Positions 1 through 10,088 of a stretch of 64,000 nt of DNA are shown one piece after another. Numbering within the stretch: the first letter of the stretch is position 1; every line of letters starts with the position of its first letter. The notes under the pieces are model-generated. The model did not search any database and was not told the DNA's origin. It was given only the letters and a program-made list of their open reading frames with translations. This DNA is from Ophiobolus disseminans (taxonomy: Eukaryota > Ascomycota > Dothideomycetes > Pleosporales > Phaeosphaeriaceae): positions 287,017 through 351,016 of the forward strand of contig MU006232.1 in the NCBI GenBank assembly GCA_010093685.1, given 5' to 3'. The position numbers were made by a program, and so were the translations under genes.

Positions 1-98
1 GGTGCGACGGCGAGTCTCGGTGTGAGGGGCGTCTTTGCAGTCCGGTTGCTCGCGAGCTTCGGCTTCAGGTTGTTCTGGGGAGTTTTGTCGATGGGCAT
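1..98 (-). CDS. Partial N-terminus of an unidentified protein running off the left edge
   Basis: A minus-strand frame opens with an ATG at 98 and stays open to the window edge (32 codons). The product is basic and proline/threonine-rich (MPIDKTPQNN..., then a KTPLTPRLA stretch), which looks like the disordered N-terminus of a fungal regulatory or cytoskeletal protein. The frame upstream of the ATG is closed by a TAA at about 119-121, and beyond that it is again Ser/Thr/Pro-rich (ending TPTPPK), so an upstream exon or a later start is possible. I do not recognise the family. It would be divergent from the polymerase kappa gene and share its promoter region. Confidence 0.35.
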   Translation of the reverse strand, partial: MPIDKTPQNNLKPKLASNRTAKTPLTPRLAVA

Positions 99-490
99 CC
101 TCCACGCTTGCTCCAGCTCTTATTTCGGGGGTGTTGGCGTGCGCAGAGGGCTCTCATGGCCCGAGGTGGTGGTTGAGGGCGGTGTTGACAGCGCTTGTTG
201 ATGCTCGGCCACAACAATTATTTCGGAGTGTGCGTCGCCCCACGTTATGATGGCGGCGGGTGGTGAAGTATGGCGAACAAGTCCATAGCCGTGCAATAGA
301 CAGTCGGGACTGAATGAGAGCGGATTGGGAGCTAGACGTCTGTTATGGGGTGGAATGACTGGCGGTGCGGAACGTGGAGCATCCCTGGTGCGCTTTCGGC
401 AACTAGTCGGTTGAGGTTTGGCGTCGGGCGCGTCATTAACTTTCTGCGAGCCTCACGTCGCGTCGCCAGCGCCATCTAGCGGCTGACAAG
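99..490. other. Upstream region of the polymerase kappa gene
   Basis: About 390 nt between the possible left-edge gene and the polymerase kappa gene. It presumably holds a divergent promoter. I see no gene, TATA box or repeat that I would defend. Confidence 0.4.
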
Positions 491-502
491 ATGGCACCAT
501 GA
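491..502 (+). promoter_or_regulatory. Three-codon upstream ORF overlapping the POLK start codon
   Basis: The sequence ATGGCACCATGAGC contains ATG-GCA-CCA-TGA at 491-502. Its TGA overlaps the ATG at 499 that opens the polymerase kappa frame (ATGA overlap). The upstream ATG has a good context (A at -3, G at +4). Scanning ribosomes should meet it first, so translation of the polymerase would depend on leaky scanning or termination-reinitiation. This arrangement is read directly; its regulatory effect is inference. Confidence 0.55.
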
Positions 503-2478
503 GCAATCTGCCAGGACCTGCTCATTCACTGCAACGTCCCCAACATGCCCCTGCCAACGCGTCTCAACCGCCCGCAGCCGCCGCAACTGCCGCCATGAGT
601 GAAGCTCCGAATGCTCCGTCTGAGGCCTCGGCACCACGCCCACATCCAGCGCGAACCACGTCCAACGAACACGGCTCCCTCAAGTACCACCTGCTCGGCC
701 CCTCCCTCACCAAGGCGGGCCAGGACACCGTCGACCAGCAGAGGGTGTCCGAGGTCATATACAATGCGTCAAAAGGCTCCAAGTTCTTCAACAACGAGGA
801 AGCCAAGGACAAGTCCCTAACGGAGAAGATCAACAAGATCCTGGCCAAGAGGCGCCAGCTCGAGAAGCTCGACCTGACTACGGATCTGCGGCGGGCGGAC
901 GACTACATTGCCGAGCTGGAACTCAGTCGGGACCTGAGCCAGGTGGTGGTGCACATCGACTGCGATGCCTTCTTTGCAGCCGTCGAGGAGCTGGACAGAC
1001 CAGAGCTGAAAGAGGTGCCCATGGCTGTGGGCAAGGGAGTGCTGACAACCTGCAACTACCATGCCAGGCAATTTGGATGCCGCTCGGGCATGGCTGGCTT
1101 TGTTGCCATGAAGCTGTGTCCGCAGCTCATATGCGTCCCCATGAACTTTGAAAAGTACAGCGCAAAGGCGGAGGAGATCCGCGAGGTCCTTGGCCTATAC
1201 GACCCAGGGTTCGAAAGCGCCAGTTGCGACGAGGCTTACCTAAACCTGACGCAGTACTGCGAGGAGCACCACATGACGCCAGAAGAGGCTGTCAGCCAGC
1301 TACGGGCTGACGTTCACAAACGAAGCAAAATCACAATCTCTGCTGGTATTGCTGCGAACGCGAAACTGGCCAAGATATGCTCAAACAAGAACAAGCCCAA
1401 CGGGCAATTCCTCCTCCCCAGCGACCGGCAAACCATCATGGAGTTCATGAAGACAATGCCGACGCGTAAGGTCAACGGCATCGGTCGTGTCTTCGAGCGA
1501 GAACTAGACGCGATCGGCGTGAAGACATGCGGGGATATCTATGCACATCGAGCAGTCCTGGCAAGACTCTTCGGTCAGAAGGCTTTTCAGTTTCTGATGC
1601 AGTGCTACCTGGGTTTGGGGCGCACCAAGATCCAACGAGCAGAAGACTATGAGCGTAAGAGCGTCGGCACAGAAACTACCTTCAGGGAGCTGCAGTCACC
1701 AGACGCCTTACGTGACAAGTTGCGTCACGTTGCAGAAGAGCTAGAGGGCGACTTGAAGCGCACAGAATATAAGGGCAGGACATTGTGCATCAAAATCAAG
1801 TTACACACCTACGAAGTCCATACACGACAGACGACACCACCGTTTGCAGTACATCGCGCGGATGACCTATACAAATACGGCCTGGTCATGCTTGAGAAAC
1901 TAATGAAGGAAATACCTAACATGAAGCTACGACTGATGGGTCTACGAGTCACACACATTGTCAGCACGAAGAAGCCTGGTATCGACTTCTTCGGTCGCGT
2001 CAAGCCACCAAGGACCACGGCGAAGCCCATCAAACCAGCAAACGATGGTGACTGGGAGACCTGGCCTGAAGAGGAGTTTGAAGAAGCTGCACGACAGGAG
2101 CGTAACGATGAGATGAACGAGCTCGAAAAGCTATCACAAGAGCAGGAGACGGAGCAACATGGGTATGCTCTTGCGGCTGAGCAAGATCAACCGGAAACAG
2201 CAGCCGAAAAACAATGGGCATGTCCTATCTGCACACTCCCGCAACCACCAGACGATACATCTTTCAACGCACATATCGACTTCTGCCTCTCGAAAGACAC
2301 AATCAAAGAAGCCGTCAAATCTACAACGCCGATTGCAACACGACTTGAGAAGCAGCCGAGTGTATCAAAGACCGTGCAAAAGAAGGGGAAGCGCGGACGT
2401 CCGAAGAATGAGCCAGTACCTTCAGATCAACAGGCAAGAGAGAAGAGAAGAGCGTTCTTCTCCACGGGTGGGACATGA
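499..2478 (+). CDS. POLK: DNA polymerase kappa (Y-family translesion polymerase)
   Basis: Intronless, 659 aa. Y-family (DinB/Pol IV/Pol kappa) polymerases copy past bulky minor-groove lesions in the nucleus. An N-terminal extension (about 1-100, Ala/Pro-rich at first) precedes the eukaryotic kappa-type helical N-clasp (about 100-145). The palm carries HIDCDAFF with catalytic Asp154, and SCDEAYLN with Asp244 and Glu245. Fingers, thumb and little-finger regions follow to about residue 510. A C-terminal UBZ4-type zinc finger has Cys575, Cys578, His592 and Cys596 and would bind ubiquitinated PCNA. The tail ends in a basic KKGKRGRPKN patch suited to nuclear import. The start is the second ATG; the first opens a three-codon upstream ORF. 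The gene is convergent with its right-hand neighbour. Confidence 0.95.
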   Translation: MSNLPGPAHSLQRPQHAPANASQPPAAAATAAMSEAPNAPSEASAPRPHPARTTSNEHGSLKYHLLGPSLTKAGQDTVDQQRVSEVIYNASKGSKFFNNEEAKDKSLTEKINKILAKRRQLEKLDLTTDLRRADDYIAELELSRDLSQVVVHIDCDAFFAAVEELDRPELKEVPMAVGKGVLTTCNYHARQFGCRSGMAGFVAMKLCPQLICVPMNFEKYSAKAEEIREVLGLYDPGFESASCDEAYLNLTQYCEEHHMTPEEAVSQLRADVHKRSKITISAGIAANAKLAKICSNKNKPNGQFLLPSDRQTIMEFMKTMPTRKVNGIGRVFERELDAIGVKTCGDIYAHRAVLARLFGQKAFQFLMQCYLGLGRTKIQRAEDYERKSVGTETTFRELQSPDALRDKLRHVAEELEGDLKRTEYKGRTLCIKIKLHTYEVHTRQTTPPFAVHRADDLYKYGLVMLEKLMKEIPNMKLRLMGLRVTHIVSTKKPGIDFFGRVKPPRTTAKPIKPANDGDWETWPEEEFEEAARQERNDEMNELEKLSQEQETEQHGYALAAEQDQPETAAEKQWACPICTLPQPPDDTSFNAHIDFCLSKDTIKEAVKSTTPIATRLEKQPSVSKTVQKKGKRGRPKNEPVPSDQQAREKRRAFFSTGGT

Positions 2479-2739
2479 GACTTTTACATAGCAGGCAAAG
2501 AAGTTGTTTTCCATAGATGATACCCACACTAGACACGAATCCCAATTACACTATCAAATCAGAGTAACTTTTACCCCAAATACCATATCCCAAGCAGAAA
2601 CAAGATATCATGAAGTCTCAAAAGGGTATCGAACAAGAAGCAAAACCCACCATTCAATCCAAACCCCCCCCCCCCCCCCTCAAGCCCCATTCATTGTACA
2701 ATCATCCCTCATACATACCCCATCCCACCGCTTTGCCTC
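2479..2739. other. Convergent 3' intergenic region with C16 homopolymer
   Basis: 261 nt between two convergent stop codons, holding the 3' ends of both transcripts. It contains an uninterrupted run of 16 C at 2664-2679 and is C-rich and purine-poor on the + strand after it. No gene seen. Confidence 0.7.
2664..2679. repeat. Poly-C tract, 16 nt
   Basis: Sixteen consecutive C residues on the + strand, a slippage-prone mononucleotide tract. On the minus strand it is a G16 run that would lie in the 3' UTR or downstream of the neighbouring minus-strand gene. Confidence 0.9.
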
Positions 2740-5700
2740 TTAATTCCACCCCCCACCCCTCTCATGCATACGTCTCGGACTCCTCCAATCCCTCCCATCC
2801 CCATCCCCACTCTCCATCCTCTCCCCCCCATTAACACTATACCCAACCCCACTCTCCCTCACCCCCCTCCCCTCATCCCTCTCACTATACCCGGGCGGCA
2901 CCGGCCACCTCACCTCCTCGGGCCGAAACGGATACCCGCCCAAATCCGTGCGCATCGTTTCGCGCGCCGGGGGACTGAAATCAAAGTCTCTGGACGGGAA
3001 ATTCACATTCGGGCCGCGGTACGCGTCGCGCGCGAGGAGCGCGGGCGTGGGGTGGGGAGGCTGCGGGTGCGGGAGGGAATCGTAGCGCGGGGCCCAGGTG
3101 GAGAAATCTGTGGGTATGGATTTCTCGTTGTCCCGGCGGAGGGCGAGTTTGGAATCGAGGGTTAGGTGGAGCATATCGTTTGGTAACAGCGTCTGACCAT
3201 CCAGACCCCCGTTATTACTGTTGAGGTCAAGCGGTTCGACTTCCGCTTCTGCTTCTGAGCGCGTGGCGCTGAGTTCGTTATTCGTGTGCACGGGCGGCGG
3301 GTCGCTTTGCTGTATGGCTTCGAGTTCGACGGGTGCGGTTTGCGTAGGCGCTGGGTCCCAGGCGCGCTGCCAGCACCAGGAGCGTGTTTGGCGCGCGGAG
3401 AGGTGCGAGATGTGGTTGTTTAGGACCCATTCGGGGCAGCGCTTGAGGTCGGTGCAGAGGAAGTAGCGTACGCCTTCGGTGTGTTTGAGGCCGTGGACGT
3501 CGACGGAGAGGGTGGAGAGCACTTGGAGGATGCCGTAGAGGAGGACCCAGCGGCCGAGGCGGGCTTCGCGCGGCGTGGTGTTTTTGAGGTCGGTGGTCAT
3601 TTCGAATTGCTCGAATTTGTCGATGAGGGTGGAGCCTGTTAGAGGGGTTAGATGACAATTGCTGGACAATGTGGAAATAGCTTGCCGTTGAAGTTTACGT
3701 CCAACTTCTCGATGTTGGTAGCATCACTGAACAGAATCGAGAGTTGCAGGTGCGCTTTCACGTCCTTTGTGCTCTCCTTGTTCTTGTCCTTCTTCAGACC
3801 CGAGAAGAAACTCTTCTTCTCCTTTTCCTTCGTCGTCTTCGGTATGGCTCGGGGGAGCAGAGGATATGGATGCGGAATGTGGGCGTATCCGAATTTTGCA
3901 TCGAACCTGACGAGAAGATCAGTCATACCCAGCTCAGGCACATCAGCCTTGAAGTCGTCGTTCTTTCGGTGCGCCATTTCCCATTTCCTGCTCGCGCGTT
4001 CTTCACGCGGGTTCCACACTACGTCGCGATTGACTAGGTAGTCGTATAGCGACCCAAAGTCCTCTTGCAGTGCAAGAGCAATCTTCCGGTTCATCCACGT
4101 TTTGTTGCTAGCTGGTGGCCAGTTGCCATAATTACGAGTGTAGTAGTTGACGAGGAACAGTCGGAAAGCTTGGTAGCTCTGGAAGACCGGACTGTTTGCC
4201 ACTTTTGACGTATCCTCCCACAGGTCGGTGAAGTCAAAACTAGCCAGCTTCTCCTCCGCCTCCATCACGCGCAATTGTAGTGTCTTCGCTGCTATGCCGA
4301 GATTACGCCTGGTGACGATAGAAAGCCGTTTGAACTCTGGGACCTCTTCTAATTGTGGGATCATTACGCCGGCAAGATGTACAAACGTTTCTAGGTACCC
4401 CTGTCGCCACTTGACATTTTCTTGCTCAGACCAGGCGAGTAGGCACATTGCGCTCTTGATACTACTGCGCACATCATCAATACCATGTTGGCCGAGATAG
4501 TTCGTGATCATCTGCACACTTCGCTCACGGGGCGTCATGTTCGACTGACCGTTGTCTAGATCGTACATGACCTCAATTTCGGGCTGGAGCGTGCTTAGCA
4601 TGTCGAACAGATCGGCGCCGACGATAGGCTTCCCGTGGAGCATTGCCAGGAAGTTGCGAATGGCAACATGGTGCATGCGTTGCCCCTGCGAAGTTTTGAC
4701 GTGCTTAGGTGCTGAGAACCATAGTTTATGAGTGGGGTCGCGCTGGGTATAGTGGAACGGTGGAGAGTTCGGTCGACCAGATCGGTCGAGTTCGGAAAAG
4801 TGGTCCAACCTTGAGGCAGCCCTCGTTGATATGCCGTCATACGATTGATCTATGTCCCAAGGCGGCGGTGAGCGTCCTGCCGGTGACGTTGGCCCCAGCA
4901 TTCGCTGGTTCCCATATTGGTTGCCATGTTGAGAGTAATACTGCTGTGACATCGATGACTCTGGACTGTTGGGCAGTGTCCAGTCGTCGTCATTTTCGTC
5001 TATCCGACTATAAAGCAGCGCGTTACTCAGCCAGGTTGAGCCCGATTTTTCGAGTACCTCAAGCTCCGCACGGATTGAAGGTAGTGGGTTTTCGTCATCG
5101 GCTTGCTCCTCTGTGAAGTAGACAAGAACACTACCTCTGCTCATGTCCTCATCCTAGGGTACCCAAAATCAGTTTGAATATAGATAAGACCTGCATAACC
5201 TTACATGTTCAAACCCACCGTACGGCCGCATGCCGTCTTTACCTCCTTCCCATACTTTGAAGTTTATCCACGATTTTTGGTTCGGCGATGGGTAAGATGC
5301 GGCCGATTCGGTTCGAAATACTGGCGATGCAGGGGGTGGCACAATTGTTTTCTTGATGGGCACCCCACCGCCTCTCCCACGCGGAGCCTTTGTATCTTTG
5401 CCCTTGGCTTGAAACCTAATCTTGTCTTTACCCTGCGTAGATACATCCGATACCGATGCTGAAGATTGTGGTGGTCCAGACCGTGTTTCTGACGAGCCCG
5501 TTGAGTACAGAGTTTCCAGTCGTGGCCTTTGATTGCTGTCATTAGTTCCACTACTACGTGAGGTCGCGCGACTGGAAACTGTCATCGACCTGGAGATTCC
5601 ATTATTCCTGATATTGTTGATGCTTGGCGTTGCACGCCAATCCGCGGATGCGTCTTGTGGATCCTGTATTGTGCCGATCGCCTTGCTCTTTCCAACCTTC

Positions 5701-5762
5701 TTCTCCTTTTTCTCAACCTCCTTAGCCTGCACTTTGCGACCACGAGCACCTCTAGCCGACAT
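2740..5762 (-). CDS. Conserved fungal protein of unknown function, about 973 aa
   Basis: Three exons: 5205-5762, 3686-5153 and 2740-3635. Intron 1 (5154-5204, 51 nt) is GT-AG. Intron 2 (3636-3685, 50 nt) is best read as GC-AG, the only choice that keeps frame and joins VNFN to GSTLIDKF. The N-terminus (about 1-120) is low-complexity, basic and Ser/Thr-rich. The middle (about 300-620) is a globular, largely helical region containing WFSAPKHVKTSQGQRMHH and LLAWSEQENVKWRQGYLETF. After a Lys-rich linker (KKDKNKE) comes a second conserved block, PREARLGRWVLLYGILQVLS (about 690-760). The C-terminal 230 residues are Pro/Ser/Arg-rich and look disordered. There is no signal peptide or catalytic motif I recognise. 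It resembles proteins common in Pezizomycotina that are annotated only as hypothetical. Confidence 0.8.
3636..3685 (-). other. GC-AG intron in the 973-aa protein gene
   Basis: On the minus strand the donor reads AACG|GCAAGC and the acceptor CTCTAACAG|GCTCC. The intron is 50 nt with a CTAAC branch-site element close to its 3' end. The nearby GT (GTAAAC) would put the downstream exon out of frame at this acceptor. The GC donor gives phase 1 on both sides and an uninterrupted protein. Confidence 0.75.
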
Positions 5763-7442
5763 CGTGTCTCGAATTATCGGGACACAGCGAGTTTACACAC
5801 CCGGTGATCGTCGTTTGCTTATAAGTAATAGCATAACCTAGATATCTTCGCAGATCATCCAAGCATTAGACAGGGTTCTTAAAAGGGCCGCAATTGTCCT
5901 TGTGTTGTGTTGCAAGGCCGTGCTTTATGAAGTCGCAAATCGGGAATCAAGTCGCGTGAAAGAGGAGATGGCTGATTGTACGCCGTTTGTGGTCTTCGAG
6001 GCCTGCGTCATAAGGCCACGAGCAGCCGCGGTCGAAGGATCGTGTGACGGTGGGGTTCCCGCCAGGCAGAAGGCAAATGTATCGCACGATACATGAAAGA
6101 AGGAAACGAAAAACGAAGAACGAAGGGACAAGGACGGACAAAACAGCCTGAAAGGCCTGCGTGAGGCTGCGCGAGCTGTCAGTAGTATAAATTGACCTAT
6201 TTTCAGGGACCCTAGGTGGCACGTCCCGCAAGTTTAAGTGTGGAGAAGCAGCGTCCTGTAACGGGCATGGTTGGCGTGCCTGTGGTTTGGTTCTGATAAG
6301 CAACCCTGTCGTCTTCACGGGTTTCTGTTCGCTCACGTCCTCCAGACGAGCGGTTCATCTGCAGCCACAAGGCAAAGCGAGCCCTCCACGGAACAGCTGC
6401 ATAGCCTGGTGGAGAGACCAATAGCGCCCGCCTCAAGCTGTCTGAAGTCAAGGGCAGGCAGTGGCCCCGACGCATACCAGGAGAGACTGGCTGTGATAAG
6501 GTAGGGCTGATTGCTGAAGTTTCTGGGCGTCAGCAATTCCAATCATGCCGCAGGAGGAGATGAAGCCATCCGTGATGACAATGGAGAAATGATGTCTAGC
6601 AAAGTGCACGACATGAATTGCAGATAGACAAGGTCGATATCCCGAGACCCGGTGACGGCGACCGAGAGCTCACTAGACTCGGTGACAGCTAGCATACCGC
6701 ACGGTAGGGCACGCACGTTTTCGTTCATCCGTGCAGCACCGAAGCTAACGGCGCGTGGGAGCTTGGGCCTGAAGCTGATGGACGTGGGCGGTGGAACCAC
6801 GGCCTGAGGATCCCAGCATGCAGTTGTCGCCAGCCATTCGGAAATTGAAGCACACGAGTCGATGCGGATATACTTCACGGGCTGTATCTAGGCAAGGGGT
6901 TGAATCGTGGGTAGCTGCTGCGTTTCGGCGCTGCCATCAAATCCCCAAGGTTTCTACCAAGTAGACGTGCGCCGAGCTTTGCGACAGATATTGGACACCT
7001 TGGCTGAAGCAGTGGGACGTTGTACAATCAATCATGGTGTTGCGATGGAGTGGGCATGTTGTCTTGGTTGGCTCGAAAAGTGGGAGGCGCATCCCAGCCT
7101 GCGCTTTCCTTGCGACACCAGCCTCCCCCGCCATCCCGCATCCACATCCTGGCTCGGTTTATTAGCCGGTTTCCTCCCATCATACGTCACAACCTCACAC
7201 TGCGACCTTCGACACGCACGTTGCTGCCGAGATCTGATCTCAAAACAAGCTGCATCCCGGTCAATATCACCTCTTAAAGGCGCGCCCTCCTGCAGATTTT
7301 AGTTGCAGCTGTAGTTGCCTCGTGCCTTCTTTGCTGCCTCGCACCTGCCAGCCCGCATCGTTACACGCTGTAACACCCGACCACAGGTCAATTGACAGGC
7401 TCCACCACAAACACCCTCCACCTCAACGCAGCCACCGCCAAC
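5763..7442. other. Intergenic region, divergent promoters
   Basis: About 1.7 kb between two divergent start codons. Several open frames of 60-130 codons occur on both strands, but none has a recognisable domain, a credible splice partner or coding-like composition. I see no RNA gene or repeat. Confidence 0.6.
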
Positions 7443-8107
7443 ATGTCGTTCGCCGGAATGTCCTTCTGGTTCTGGAGGATCTTCCAGATCCTCACGCTGA
7501 TACCCACGCTGGGCATGCTGGCCTGGTTCGTCGACTTCTACAACAAGCAGAACCTGCTCACGCCTCGGTCGATCCTCATTCTGTTCATCGTGTCAGTACT
7601 GGGGGCAGCATGGGCATTGGGAACGCTCTTCCTGTATGCGCGCGCTCGCCATTCCGCCAAGTTTGTCGCCTTCATCGACCTTCTCTTCGTCGGCGCATTT
7701 ATTGGCGCCGTGTATGAGCTCCGAGGTATCGCAGACGCCGATTGCTCCAACTGGGAAAACAACGGCAGCTACAGCACCGACTTGGGCGTCTTCACCGTCT
7801 CGGGCAATCGCTATGGCTTGAACGTCGACAGGCAATGCGCCATGCTTAAGGCCTCATGGGCTTTTGGCATCATGTAAGTTGTCAATCACTTCCAACTCGA
7901 AACACCCTTCTAACAATAACCAGGAACATCATCTTCTTCTTCATCACCGCTGTCCTCGCTCTCCTGGTCCACCGCCATCACCGCAATGACCGTGACCGCG
8001 TCGTCGTTAAGCGCGAAGTCCATCGCTCCCGCCACGGCCACCGCTCGAGCTCGCGCAGCCCACGCTACTCGTCGCACCACAGCCACAGCAGACGCAGCTA
8101 CGTCTAG
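7443..8107 (+). CDS. MARVEL-type four-helix membrane protein
   Basis: Two exons, 7443-7873 and 7924-8107, separated by a 50-nt GT-AG intron (7874-7923, phase 2); 204 aa. Four hydrophobic segments lie at about residues 8-28, 43-63, 71-91 and 136-161, the last spanning the splice junction. The loop between helices 3 and 4 carries CSNW and a later Cys, typical of fungal MARVEL proteins. The cytosolic tail is rich in Arg, His and Ser (HRHHRNDRDR..., RSSSRSPRYSS). MARVEL proteins organise plasma-membrane or vesicle domains. The start is the first ATG after a CACC-type leader (CCAACATGTC); an in-frame codon further upstream is not ATG. Confidence 0.85.
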
Positions 8108-9022
8108 GCGTAGACGGTATTGGTTAGGCATTGGGAACGAAGGCCACGCCTCACACCCACTGGAGTGAGAGAATTACGAATTTCTTTGGACATGTTTATT
8201 TGCACGATACCTTGTTTATACAGCATTCAGGATATGGACCTGATTGTGGAGCGAGTTTGGACGGCCGCGAGATGCACTACGCATTTCCACATATTTGAGC
8301 GACCTTGTATATTCTGTAGATAAATTTCACAATTACGACAGCTTCTCAATCATCTGCTGAGAGAATCTACATGCACAAACACGAATCATTGATCATTTGA
8401 CGAACACAATAGACCGAAAACTAGGCTTAGCAATTTATCATCCTAGAGGTTATCAACACAACCAAAAAAAAATCTTGCCATAGCCCAAGTCCGCCCCAGC
8501 CATGGCCCAGCACGGAATGAACACGGTCTAGGTTCGTGACGTTAAGCCGCATGCATCTCCTTACCGTAGTATCCGCACGATGCCGACTACGCGACAAGGT
8601 TACGCTAATGATGTAATACCTTTGAGGAGATTTAGGTATAACTTTCTTCCCACGACCGGCTTTCGAAATTGAAACACCAAGAACCCGCGTTGTAGCCGAG
8701 TCTATCATGTAGAGATCGTAGTCAACTGACACCTACCTCACTTGTCTCGTGAAGTATAAAAGTAATGCTGTGTTGCGTTGTATCAAACTACCTTGCTACT
8801 TAGATCTAGTACTATTTGGTGGTCGGAGAAGGTAATGCATTAAAACAGGCGCTCCAATTCACAAAATATGCTCCCACAGCGAAGTATATATAAGACCCTC
8901 CTCTAAAAATACCATGCACGCTAGAATTCGCATCACTCACTCGCTCGCTCGCCGCAAACAGAACAAAACAAAACAAAACAAAACAACCACACAGCTCACC
9001 CACACCCACGCTCCTCACACCA
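8108..9022. other. Convergent intergenic region
   Basis: About 0.9 kb between two convergent genes. It holds an A9 run near 8464 and an (ACAAA)n microsatellite at 8962-8985. No coding frame is credible. Confidence 0.6.
8962..8985. repeat. (ACAAA)n pentanucleotide microsatellite
   Basis: About four to five tandem copies of ACAAA, just past the stop of the lectin-like membrane protein and so probably in its 3' UTR. Confidence 0.85.
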
Positions 9023-10088
9023 TCACTTTCCCGAACTCCAAACCGGCGACGCCAGCTCCGACCTCCCACTCCGCATCTCCCCAGCCGGCAGCTCAACCGG
9101 CGGCGACGCCAACTCGGGCGTGTACGCGTACTTTTCGGGCACGGCCGGGGGTGTCGAGCCTGGCGTGGCGTAGGGGTCCGCGTGCGTGTATGGGTCTTCG
9201 TGAGCGTATACAGGCGGAGCGGGTCTGCGGCGCTTGACGAGGAAGAACCAGAGTACGAAGGCGGCGCCGCCGATGAGTACGACAGCAGCGATGGCGATGC
9301 CGGCGATGGCGCCGGGGGAGATGGACGAGGAGGAGGAGGTGGTGGCGGAGGATGCGGTGTTGGTGGAGGCAGAGGAGGAGGGTGATGTGTTGCTTGGGGA
9401 GGGGGCGTTGGTGGTTGTTGAGATTGAGGTGGATGTTGCAGATGCGGACGAGGATGCGGATGGTGAGGGGGTTGGCGACTGGAGTTGTTAGTGAGAGTTT
9501 GTATATGTTTAGCTTGTGTACGCACGACAAAGTTTGACAGAAAGGTCGTCCATGATCCTGTGAGCGGTTGCGCGGTTGCGGCACTACTCGTAGTCAGTGC
9601 TTGTACATGTTATGGCTTTGTCGGAAAAAGTACCTCGGGTTTTCCTGAATCTGCCAATCTTTGTTCAGGTCTGGGGCATCGCCTTGCATTTGCACAGCTT
9701 TGCCCGATCCCATTATCAATACAACCCCAGGTTCTAATCCGTTGGACATGTGCCAGTAGTTGCCCGACCTGGTGAGGTTCCATTGTTGACTGATATTGCC
9801 GCTTTGAGGGTATAGCTTCGGAACTAACTTATCCGTCTCGCTGAGCCCAAGTTGCATCTCTGCTCCACGGTCGAAGTTTCGTATGAAGTAGCGGTCCGAC
9901 TGTAGAAAAAACTGCCAATTCTCGGATGATGTATCGGCAGTGTTGCCTATCTGGACCGTGTTTCCTTTTTTCCCAGTCACTCCGACATTGAGGGCGCTGT
10001 TCTCCAGCGCACGACTGGAAATTGTGTAGAACATGATACGACTGAAGTCCTCTGCGCGCCGCTGGTGGCGAGTTTGCATTTCCGACAT
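9023..10088 (-). CDS. Single-pass membrane protein with lectin-like (beta-trefoil-like) ectodomain
   Basis: Proposed exons 9634-10088, 9539-9557 (19 nt) and 9023-9478; 309 aa. The N-terminal 150 residues (WQFFLQSDRYFIRNF, QQWNLTRSGNYWHMSNG, DWQIQENPR) have the repeated W/F pattern of a ricin-B or RICIN-like beta-trefoil, followed by the short IMDDLS motif often seen after this domain in fungi. Next comes a Ser/Thr/Pro-rich stalk of about 60 residues, a transmembrane helix (GAIAGIAIAAVVLIGGAAFV) and a basic-start cytosolic tail (KRRRPAPP) of about 70 residues with Tyr/Pro motifs. There is no signal peptide; the helix probably acts as a type III signal anchor. The final exon has no ATG of its own. 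The second intron uses a weak GTCAAA donor, so that junction is tentative. Function unknown; cell-wall or environmental sensing is a guess. Confidence 0.65.

Noticed and set aside
8812..9584. His/Pro- and Arg-rich minus-strand ORFs overlapping the lectin-like protein
   Set aside because: They are alternative frames of the Ser/Thr-rich stalk and tail; the correct frame gives a transmembrane helix.
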